Assembly (NCBI GenBank): GCA_023412435.1
Contig: JAEYNS010000073.1
Span: 1-5,683 of the forward strand
From: Actinomycetes bacterium
Lineage (GTDB): Bacteria > Actinomycetota > Actinomycetes > Propionibacteriales > Propionibacteriaceae
Length of the DNA stretch: 5,683 bases
Reading direction: 5' to 3'
Positions 1-5,683 of the stretch are shown in pieces. The notes beneath the pieces are model-generated. The model was not told where the DNA came from. It saw only the letters and a program-made list of their open reading frames with translations, and did not search any database. The number at the start of each line of letters is the position of its first letter. Positions within the stretch are counted from its first letter, which is position 1. A program made the position numbers and the translations under genes.

Positions 1-53
1 CCCCACGGCCCCGGGCCGCGGGCCGCAGGAGCCGACCACGTGTGTGCTGGCAT
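1..53 (-). CDS. Possible 5' end of a downstream gene (17 codons visible)
   Basis: An ATG on the minus strand at 53 opens a frame with no stop before the window edge. The visible peptide is MPAHTWSAPAARGPGPW. It is preceded by a strong purine tract with normal spacing and lies 45 nt after the nudC stop on the same strand, as a next operon gene would. The 17 residues are Ala/Gly/Pro-rich and match no family I recognise. In mycobacteria nudC is followed by a mycoredoxin gene and uvrD2, but nothing visible here identifies either one. In such GC-rich sequence a short open frame is weak evidence, so the call rests mainly on the ribosome site and position. Confidence 0.3.
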   Translation of the reverse strand, partial: MPAHTWSAPAARGPGPW

Positions 54-55
54 CG

Positions 56-65
56 CTCCCCCTCT
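56..65 (-). promoter_or_regulatory. Candidate ribosome binding site for the possible gene starting at 53
   Basis: The minus strand reads AGAGGGGGAG, ending 2 nt before the ATG. Its AGAGG portion lies 7 nt upstream of the ATG, a good Shine-Dalgarno match and spacing. It is the clearest purine tract in the 45-nt gap after nudC. It supports translation of a following gene but does not prove it. Confidence 0.35.
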
Positions 66-98
66 GGCGGGATTCTCCGCGACCCGCGGGCCGTGGCG

Positions 99-983
99 CT
101 AGGGGCGGTCCACGCCCGCCGAAGCACCCGCGCCAGGGCCGGCCGCCCGCCACTCGGCGATCATCCGGTAGGCGATGGAGGTTCGGGCGGGAAGCGCGAC
201 CTCCCCCGCGGCGAGGGCGGTGGCCAGTTCCTCGCGGCTGAACCAGCGGGCCTGCTCGATCTCCGTGGTGTCGACGGTGAGGCTGGGGTCGGTGGCGCGC
301 GCCCGGAACGCCACCATGACCGAGCGTGGGAACGGCCAGGGCTGCGAGCCGAGGTAGCGCACGTCGGTGACGCGCAGGCCGACCTCCTCGAGGACCTCCC
401 GGTGCACGGCCTGCTCCAGCGACTCCCCCGCCTCGAGGAAGCCGGCGAACACCGACATCCGGCCGGGCGCCCAGACCGCCTGACGGCCCAGCAGCAGCCG
501 ATCGGTGGGGTCGGTGATGGCGACGATCACCGCGGGGTCGACCCGCGGGTAGGTCTCCCGGCCGCAGCCGGGGCAGCGCCGGGCAAGCCCTGCCCGGGCC
601 ACCTCGGTCGCTGTGGCGCAGGAACTACAGAAGCGGGCGACGTGGTGCCACCCGGCCAGTGCGGACGCACTGAAGGCAAGCTCGAGTTCGGCCTCGTCGA
701 GCCCCTCCATGACCACCCGCAGCGGCTGGCCGTCCGGCAGCTCCGCGACCAGGTCGACGAAGATCGGGGTCCCGTCCAGCAGGCCGACGAGCAGCTGTCG
801 GTCGGTGAGGGGGCCGGCGGGCGGACGGTAGCTCGGCGCCCCGTCCGACCAGGCGAGCGCGCCCTGGCCGGACATCGCGAGCACCCGCGCCGCCGGGTGT
901 GCCCATTGCCGCGCCACCCAGGCGGGGTCGCCCCGCCGGTCCTCGGCGCGGTCCAGCTGACCCGGCGCGTCCCAGCTCGTCAT
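99..983 (-). CDS. nudC: NAD(H) pyrophosphatase / NAD-cap RNA hydrolase, Nudix family (NudC)
   Basis: NudC hydrolyses NADH or NAD+ to NMN(H) and AMP, and in characterised bacteria also removes the 5' NAD cap from RNA. The protein has 294 residues, between the E. coli (257) and M. tuberculosis (about 313) proteins. A variable N-terminal domain (about 1-110) precedes a zinc ribbon with C119-x2-C122 and C137-x2-C140. The Nudix domain starts near 148 (VDPAVIVAI). The Nudix box spans 181-203 and fits G-x5-E-x7-REVLEEVGL exactly, with metal-binding E196, E199 and E200. SQPWPFP at 213-219 is the signature that separates NADH pyrophosphatases from other Nudix enzymes. A conserved-looking helix (TSIAYRMIAEW) at 268-278 closes the fold, followed by a short Gly/Ala/Pro tail. 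The ATG at 983 lies 4 nt after the adnB stop. No good Shine-Dalgarno sequence precedes it at normal spacing, so translation probably depends on ribosomes finishing adnB. All catalytic and zinc residues are present. Confidence 0.97.
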   Translation of the reverse strand: MTSWDAPGQLDRAEDRRGDPAWVARQWAHPAARVLAMSGQGALAWSDGAPSYRPPAGPLTDRQLLVGLLDGTPIFVDLVAELPDGQPLRVVMEGLDEAELELAFSASALAGWHHVARFCSSCATATEVARAGLARRCPGCGRETYPRVDPAVIVAITDPTDRLLLGRQAVWAPGRMSVFAGFLEAGESLEQAVHREVLEEVGLRVTDVRYLGSQPWPFPRSVMVAFRARATDPSLTVDTTEIEQARWFSREELATALAAGEVALPARTSIAYRMIAEWRAAGPGAGASAGVDRP

Positions 984-987
984 GCGA

Positions 988-3900
988 TCACGCTATGCCC
1001 GGCTCCGGCAGGTCGGCGACCAGCGCCACCAGGGTGTCGGGATCGGGGAGGTCCGGTGGTCGCACCACGGCGCCGGTGGGCACCTCGTAGAACACCGCAT
1101 CGACCTCGTCGGGCGACACCCCCTGCAGGTCGGCCCACGCCTGCCGGTAGAAGGCGAGCTGCAGCGGATCGGACCTGCCCGCCCAGCCGGTCTTCCAGTC
1201 CACCACCTGGAAGCGGTAGCCCGCGGATCCGGGCAGCACGGCGTCGATCCGGCCGCGCACCAGGCGGCCGCCGAGCTGCATCGTGAACGGCACCTCGACC
1301 GCCAGCGGCACGGCATCGGCGTAGGGCCCGGCCAGGAAGGCCTCCCGCAGGTTCGCGTCCACCTCAGCCAGCTCGATCTCCAGGTCGTCGGCGAGCGCCG
1401 CCTGCGCGGCGAAGCGTTGCTCGAGCCAGCGGTGGAACCCTGTGCCGGCCCGCTGCTCGGCGCCGACCAGCCGCGGCATCGGTCTTACCAGTTCGGCGAG
1501 GTAGCCGCCGGGGTCCTGGCGAAGCCGCGCCAGCCCGGTCACCGACAGGTAGGGCGGAAGCACGAGCTGTCGCCGCCGGTCGGCGTCCGCCCTGGCCTGC
1601 GCCGTCAGCGCCTCACGCCAGCGGCGCCACCGACGCGCCTCAGCCGCCTCGTCGAGATCCGCGAGGGCGGGCGCGACCGGGACCCGCCGGACCAGCTCTG
1701 CCGCGTCCCGCCGGCGCTGCCACGCCGCCGAATCGTCGACCACCGGCCAGCGGGTCGCCACCTCGGTGAGGCTCAGCGGGTTCTCCGCGGACAGCTCAGG
1801 CGGGTCAGCCGCCGCCGAGGCGTGGCCGGAGAGCACCGCCAGGTAGTCGGAGCGGCGCCGCGGCCTGACCAGCTGGGCGTCCCAGGTGTGACTCGTGGCG
1901 TACAGCCGCCGGCGCGCCCTTGTCACCGCCACGTATGCGAGCCGGTCCTCGGCCTGGCGCTGGTCGGCGGTCAGCGCTGCCGCAAACTCCTTCACGGTCG
2001 TGTTGGTCGGCGGGCCGAGTTGCGGGACGGCGGAGGCGTCACCGCGCAGCGGGTTGGGGACGACGGCGGCGTTGCGCAGCCAGTTGCCGGTGACCCGGTC
2101 ACTGGGGAAGACGTCGGCCGCGAGCGCGGGAAGGAATACGACGTCCCACTCCAGCCCCTTGGCGCGGTGGACGGTGAGCAGCTTGACGGAGTCGTCGTCG
2201 GAGATGACCGCCTGCTCCAGCCCGACGCCGTACTCCCGCTCGGCCTCGAACCAGGCGAGCAGGCCGGCCAACGACGCCTCGCCGTCGATCTCGCTGTACC
2301 CGGCGACGGCCTGCACGAAGGCGGCGAGCTGGGTGGCGTCACTGCCTTCGGCGAGCAATTCGACCTCAAGCCCGAGGGTGTCGATGACCCGCGCCGTGAG
2401 GTCGACCACGGATTCCGACGCCCAGCGGCGCAGCCCTGCGAACTCGGTGGCGAAGGCCGCGCAGCGGGCCCGGCCCGGCTCGCTGAGCCGAGCCTCCCCC
2501 GGCGCCTGGACCGCCTCGAGCAGGCTCGGCACCCTGGCCGAGTCGCTTCCGGACAGCAGGGCGACCAGCGCCTCCTCCAGCGGCGCGTCCCCGTCGCGCA
2601 CGGGACGGCCGCAGAGCTGGACGGCGCGTCGTCCGAGCGCCTCCAGGTCGGCGATCCCGATCGCCCAGCGCGGCGAGGTCAGCAGCCGGACCAGGGCGGG
2701 GTTGTCCGCCGGTTCAGCCAGCAGCCTCAAGGTGGCGACCACCTCGGCGACCGCCGGCAGCTCCAGCAGCCCGCCCAGGCCGACGATCTCGGCGGGCACC
2801 TGTCGCTCCACCAGTTCGGCGTAGAGCGCACCGATCGCGGCGTTGCGCCGGGTCAGCACGGCGATGTCCGACCAGCGCCGCACCGCCCCGGTCTCGTGCT
2901 CGGCGACGATCCGGTCGGCGAGCCAGGCGACCTCCTGCGGCCAGGTGTCGAACTCCGCCACCTCGAGCATCGCAGGCGGGGTCCCGGGCGGGCAGACCAG
3001 GTCGAGGTCGAGCCCTGCGTCGGCCAGCACCGGGTCGGCCCGGATCGGCCCGGCCAGTTCGTTCGCTGCGTCGAGGATTCGCTGCCCGGAGCGCCGGTTG
3101 ACGGTGAGCGCGAAGACCTGCGCCGGGGAGCCGTCGGCGGCGGGGAAGTCGGTGGCGAACCGCAGGATGTTGCTGGCCGCGGCGCCGCGCCAGGTGTAGA
3201 TCGCCTGGCAGGGATCGCCCACAGCGGTGACCGGGTGCCCGCGACCGGTCGACGGGGCGGCCCCGGAGAACAGGCCGGAGAGCAGCCGGGACTGGGCCGC
3301 CGAGGTGTCCTGGTACTCGTCGAGCAGGACGACGGCGAACTCGTCGCGCAAGGCCTGCGAGACCCCCGGTACCTCGGTCGCGAGCCGGGCGGCCCACGCC
3401 ATCTGGTCGGCGAACTCGACGAACCCTGACTGTTGCTTGAGTTCTTCGTAGCGGCCCACGAGGCTCGCCAGTTCCAGGCGTTCCTCCGCGACGGCGGCAG
3501 CCCGCGCCAGTTCGGCGTACATCCCGCCACGCCAGGTGGGAGCAGCCGCCAACTCGGCGAGGAAGCGCTCGGCGTGCCCCACCAGGTCGTCGGGCGAGAC
3601 CAGGTGCGAACGCAGCTCACCGGCGAGTTCCACCAGCCGCTGGGTGACCGAGTCGGGGCGCAGCCGGGACAGGTGGCGCAGCGGGGCGGGCGGATCGGCG
3701 ACCACCCTGGCGGCCAGCCGGAACCGGGCGGCGCCGGTGATCAGCCGGGCTCCCGGCTCGAGACCCAGCATCAGGCCGTGCTCGTTGACCAACCTGCCTG
3801 CGAAGGCGTCGTAGGTGAGGACGAGCTCCTCGCCGCCGTCAAAGGACTGCAGCCCGGCGCGGGCCAGGGCCGCCCTGACCCGTACCGACAGCTCCCCGGC

Positions 3901-4125
3901 CGCCTTGCGGGTGAAGGTCAGGCCCAGCACCTGGTCGGGACGCACAGCACCCGACCCGACCAGCCAGACCACCCGCGCCGCCATCACGGTGGTCTTGCCG
4001 GAGCCCGCTCCGGCGATGATCACCCCGGGGGCCAGCGGGGCGGCGATCGCTGCCAGCTGCTGGTCGGAGAACGGGACGCCGAGCAGGTCGGTGAGCTGGC
4101 CGGGGTCGCGCAGCCCGGCGCTCAT
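988..4125 (-). CDS. adnB: AdnB subunit of the AdnAB helicase-nuclease, complete
   Basis: This is the second subunit of AdnAB, a DNA-dependent ATPase, 3'-5' helicase and single-strand nuclease for double-strand break end resection in the cytoplasm. It has 1,045 residues, close to the mycobacterial protein. The superfamily 1 motor is complete: Q motif FSDQQ (19-23), Walker A GAGSGKTT (39-46, K44), motif Ia LTFTRKAAGEL (69-79), Walker B with VVLLDEYQDT (265-274), motif III VGDPCQAIYTWRG (302-314), motif IV around LTVNRRSGQ (340-348), motif V LLTVHRAKGLEW (649-660) and motif VI EDRLAYVAVTRARRRL (726-741). The C-terminal nuclease has H898 (GTGFHRWLEQ), D961 (GRIDAV), D976 and K978 (VVDWKTG) and Q989/Y993 (QLAFY), so its active site looks intact. 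It lacks the iron-sulfur cysteines seen in AdnA. The start at 4125 is chosen because it overlaps the adnA stop (ATGA), has an AGG-type ribosome site, and puts the Q motif at residue 19 as in the family. The same frame stays open another 435 codons upstream, but that region is adnA coding sequence. Confidence 0.96.
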   Translation of the reverse strand: MSAGLRDPGQLTDLLGVPFSDQQLAAIAAPLAPGVIIAGAGSGKTTVMAARVVWLVGSGAVRPDQVLGLTFTRKAAGELSVRVRAALARAGLQSFDGGEELVLTYDAFAGRLVNEHGLMLGLEPGARLITGAARFRLAARVVADPPAPLRHLSRLRPDSVTQRLVELAGELRSHLVSPDDLVGHAERFLAELAAAPTWRGGMYAELARAAAVAEERLELASLVGRYEELKQQSGFVEFADQMAWAARLATEVPGVSQALRDEFAVVLLDEYQDTSAAQSRLLSGLFSGAAPSTGRGHPVTAVGDPCQAIYTWRGAAASNILRFATDFPAADGSPAQVFALTVNRRSGQRILDAANELAGPIRADPVLADAGLDLDLVCPPGTPPAMLEVAEFDTWPQEVAWLADRIVAEHETGAVRRWSDIAVLTRRNAAIGALYAELVERQVPAEIVGLGGLLELPAVAEVVATLRLLAEPADNPALVRLLTSPRWAIGIADLEALGRRAVQLCGRPVRDGDAPLEEALVALLSGSDSARVPSLLEAVQAPGEARLSEPGRARCAAFATEFAGLRRWASESVVDLTARVIDTLGLEVELLAEGSDATQLAAFVQAVAGYSEIDGEASLAGLLAWFEAEREYGVGLEQAVISDDDSVKLLTVHRAKGLEWDVVFLPALAADVFPSDRVTGNWLRNAAVVPNPLRGDASAVPQLGPPTNTTVKEFAAALTADQRQAEDRLAYVAVTRARRRLYATSHTWDAQLVRPRRRSDYLAVLSGHASAAADPPELSAENPLSLTEVATRWPVVDDSAAWQRRRDAAELVRRVPVAPALADLDEAAEARRWRRWREALTAQARADADRRRQLVLPPYLSVTGLARLRQDPGGYLAELVRPMPRLVGAEQRAGTGFHRWLEQRFAAQAALADDLEIELAEVDANLREAFLAGPYADAVPLAVEVPFTMQLGGRLVRGRIDAVLPGSAGYRFQVVDWKTGWAGRSDPLQLAFYRQAWADLQGVSPDEVDAVFYEVPTGAVVRPPDLPDPDTLVALVADLPEPGIA
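4122..4125 (-). other. adnA stop / adnB start overlap (ATGA)
   Basis: On the minus strand the four bases read ATGA: the TGA ends adnA and the ATG begins adnB, in a different frame. This arrangement usually means translational coupling, in which a ribosome ending the first gene restarts on the second. It fits two proteins that act as a one-to-one heterodimer. The sequence shows the overlap directly; coupling is inferred. Confidence 0.93.
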
Positions 4126-5683
4126 CGCAACACCTGCTCCCCGCACCCGGAGGCGGGGCAGCTGTCGGCGAACGGGCAGCGGCGGCAGTGCGAGCCGGGC
4201 GCGGCGCGATAGCCGCCCTCCGCGACGACGGCCGCCGCCCTCGCGACCCGGTGGTGCACCCAGGTCGGATAGCCGTCCGAGCCGTCCTCGCCCGACAGGT
4301 GGGGGCGATCGGCCAACGGGTCCTGGGAGAGCTCGCGCGGCAGGCCTTCCCGACGGTCCGGCTGGCGCAGGTACACCACCGACGCCCCCGCCGAGCCCGT
4401 CGCCGGCCCGGTCAGCGCAGCGAAGGCGCCGCTGTCGACGGCGAGCTGGTAGATGCCGAGCTGGTCCATCCCTGCGACCTCGTCGCGGGTCGGCACCGTC
4501 CGTCCGGTCTTGAAGTCGACCACGGCGAGCCTGCCGTCCGGCGTGCGTTCGAGCCGGTCGACAGCCCCGGCCAGGGTGACCTGGCGGCCGTCCAGCTCCA
4601 GGTCGAACTGGAACGGCGCCTCGACCGCGGCCGGCTCGGGCCGGTGCTCGCGCCAGGCCAGGAACCGCTGCACCGACACCTCGGCCTCGACCCGCTCGAC
4701 CGCCGACAGCCAGCCGGTGTCGAAGCGGAGGTGCCGCCACGCCGCGTCCAGGTGCCCTCCCACCGCGGCGTCGTCGAGCCCGCCGGTGCTGGCGTGCTGC
4801 ACCAGCAGGTGGATCACCGATCCGAGTGAGGCGCCGACCGCCGGCGGGCCGTCGGCGTGGGCAGCGCGGCTCAGGAAGTACCGCCGTGGGCAGGTCAGCA
4901 GGGCGCTGACCTGGCTCGGGCTGAGCCGGATCGGCCCGTCGGCGGGCAGCGGCCCGCTGGACAGTTCCCTGACCCCCCACCACCGGGCGGGGTCGGCGAG
5001 CGGGACCAGCGGGCGGCCGTCGGGGAGCCGTTCGGCGGCCAGGGCGGCAAGGTTCGCCGCAGCGGTCAGCCGGCGGGACTCCCCCGCCCCGGGCGAGACC
5101 AGCACGCGGCGCAGCTCGCCGACCAGGGCGGGGAGGGTGACCGGGGGGCCGTCGGTCGGGTCTTCCGGCGCGACGCCGAGCTCGGCGAGGAAGCGGGACG
5201 GTTGGTTGGCCTCGCCCTCGGTGCCCGCAGTGGCCGTCACCACCAGCTCGTCGCGGGCCCGTCCGCAGGCGAGGAAGAAGAGCCGGCGCTCCTGGCTCAG
5301 CCGCTCCCTCGGATCGGGACGGGGGCCGATGCCGTCGCTGAGCAGGCGCTCCGGCTCGAGCAGCGCACTGACCTGACGGCCGGCGGGCCAACTGCCCTCC
5401 TGCACGCCTGCCACCACCACCAGCGCCCATTCCCGGCCTCGGGCACGGTGGGCGGTCAGCAACTGCACACCGCGGGCACCCGCCCGCGACTCCCGCTCCC
5501 TGTCGGCGGGGATCTGCTGGGCCGCCACCGCTTCCAGCAGCAGCCTGATGCCCGCGACACCGCTGCCGGTCGTCTCGGCGGCGAGCTCGAAGAAGGCCGC
5601 CACCGCATCCAGGTCGCGGTCCGCCTGCCTGCCGGCGGGGCCGCCCGCGAGCGCCTCGGCCCGCAGCCGGGCCGGCCAGCGCG
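4122..5683 (-). CDS. adnA: AdnA subunit of the AdnAB helicase-nuclease, C-terminal half (5' end outside window)
   Basis: This is one subunit of the heterodimeric AdnAB motor-nuclease, which unwinds and resects DNA double-strand breaks in actinobacteria. The frame is open to the window end, so 519 residues plus the stop are visible, about half of the roughly 1,050 usual for AdnA. The N-terminal Walker A and B motifs are therefore off the window. In fragment numbering, helicase motif V is at 72-85 (VQLLTAHRARGREW) and motif VI at 130-143 (QERRLFFLACGRAR). A RecB-family nuclease domain follows: H291 in LGSVIHLL, D375 in GAVDR, D389 and K391 in VVDFKTG, and Q407/Y411 in QLGIY. C264 (LLTCPRRYF) with C499, C502 and C508 (C-x2-C-x5-C) forms the iron-sulfur pattern known from AddB-type nucleases. 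The GTG at 5603 is an internal valine codon, since the frame continues upstream in family-like sequence. The stop overlaps the adnB start. The alternative name would be a generic UvrD/RecB-like protein, but pairing with adnB favours AdnA. Confidence 0.93.
   Translation of the reverse strand, partial: RWPARLRAEALAGGPAGRQADRDLDAVAAFFELAAETTGSGVAGIRLLLEAVAAQQIPADRERESRAGARGVQLLTAHRARGREWALVVVAGVQEGSWPAGRQVSALLEPERLLSDGIGPRPDPRERLSQERRLFFLACGRARDELVVTATAGTEGEANQPSRFLAELGVAPEDPTDGPPVTLPALVGELRRVLVSPGAGESRRLTAAANLAALAAERLPDGRPLVPLADPARWWGVRELSSGPLPADGPIRLSPSQVSALLTCPRRYFLSRAAHADGPPAVGASLGSVIHLLVQHASTGGLDDAAVGGHLDAAWRHLRFDTGWLSAVERVEAEVSVQRFLAWREHRPEPAAVEAPFQFDLELDGRQVTLAGAVDRLERTPDGRLAVVDFKTGRTVPTRDEVAGMDQLGIYQLAVDSGAFAALTGPATGSAGASVVYLRQPDRREGLPRELSQDPLADRPHLSGEDGSDGYPTWVHHRVARAAAVVAEGGYRAAPGSHCRRCPFADSCPASGCGEQVLR
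4133..4142 (-). promoter_or_regulatory. Ribosome binding site of adnB, inside the end of adnA
   Basis: The minus strand reads GGGGAGCAGG, ending 7 nt before the adnB ATG. The AGG nearest the start sits at ordinary Shine-Dalgarno distance, with a second GGAG a little further upstream. It lies within the last codons of adnA and helps decide in favour of the start at 4125 over the many upstream in-frame alternatives. Confidence 0.6.

Noticed and set aside
6..25. GC-rich inverted repeat that could form a terminator hairpin after nudC
   Set aside because: The stem is only six base pairs (6-11 with 20-25) with an 8-nt loop and no T tract on either strand. Such stems are common by chance at this base composition, and it may lie inside the next gene.
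42..1286. A 414-codon plus-strand open frame across nudC and the adnB end
   Set aside because: It runs through two well-supported genes on the other strand. Its translation is low-complexity Arg/Pro/Gly/Ala-rich sequence with no motif.
982..3429. An 815-codon open frame on the plus strand, antisense to adnB
   Set aside because: It lies wholly opposite adnB, which has a full set of helicase and nuclease motifs. The translation is rich in Arg, Gly, Pro and His with no domain signature. Long antisense frames are expected where GC-rich codon use suppresses stops.
4453..5376. Plus-strand open frame of 307 codons opposite adnA
   Set aside because: Ser/Arg/Pro-rich translation without recognisable motifs, antisense to conserved nuclease and helicase sequence.
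4126..5430. N-terminal extension of adnB by 435 codons in the same frame
   Set aside because: The region codes for AdnA in another frame, with nuclease motifs and iron-sulfur cysteines. The extension translates to Arg/Pro-rich sequence with no resemblance to a motor domain, and the ATGA overlap gives a natural start.
5601..5603. GTG at 5603 as the start of a 493-residue protein
   Set aside because: The frame continues upstream to the window end in sequence typical of a helicase domain. A start here would give a protein without its ATPase motifs, so the codon is an internal valine of adnA.

Overview
The window is a very GC-rich piece of bacterial chromosome with densely packed, overlapping or nearly abutting genes, all on the minus strand. 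The gene content (an AdnA/AdnB-type helicase-nuclease pair followed by an NAD(H) pyrophosphatase), together with the GC-rich codon use, points to an actinomycete (Actinomycetota). The genus cannot be named from the sequence alone.

Layout in the direction of transcription, from high to low coordinates: (1) 5683-4122, the C-terminal half of adnA; the 5' part lies beyond the window end. (2) 4125-988, complete adnB, whose ATG overlaps the adnA stop in an ATGA. (3) 983-99, complete nudC, starting 4 nt after the adnB stop. (4) 53-1, a possible first 17 codons of a further gene with a purine-rich ribosome binding site. The only non-coding stretches are 4 nt between adnB and nudC and 45 nt after nudC. 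No stretch over 300 bases lacks a gene.

AdnA and AdnB form the actinobacterial heterodimer that unwinds and resects double-strand break ends. Each subunit joins a UvrD-like motor to a RecB-family nuclease. Both nuclease active sites look intact here. Only AdnA carries the four-cysteine iron-sulfur pattern, and only AdnB keeps canonical forms of motor motifs V and VI. nudC encodes a zinc-ribbon Nudix hydrolase acting on NAD(H) and NAD-capped RNA. Its close packing behind adnB suggests one transcript. A similar neighbourhood is known in Mycobacterium (Rv3202c-Rv3201c, then nudC Rv3199c), from memory with one extra gene between adnB and nudC.

No tRNA, rRNA, CRISPR array, mobile element or phage signature was seen, and no promoter can be assigned because the operon start is off the window. 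This looks like ordinary core-genome repair machinery. I did not find an undescribed system; the findings concern gene coupling, subunit asymmetry and a possible truncated downstream gene.
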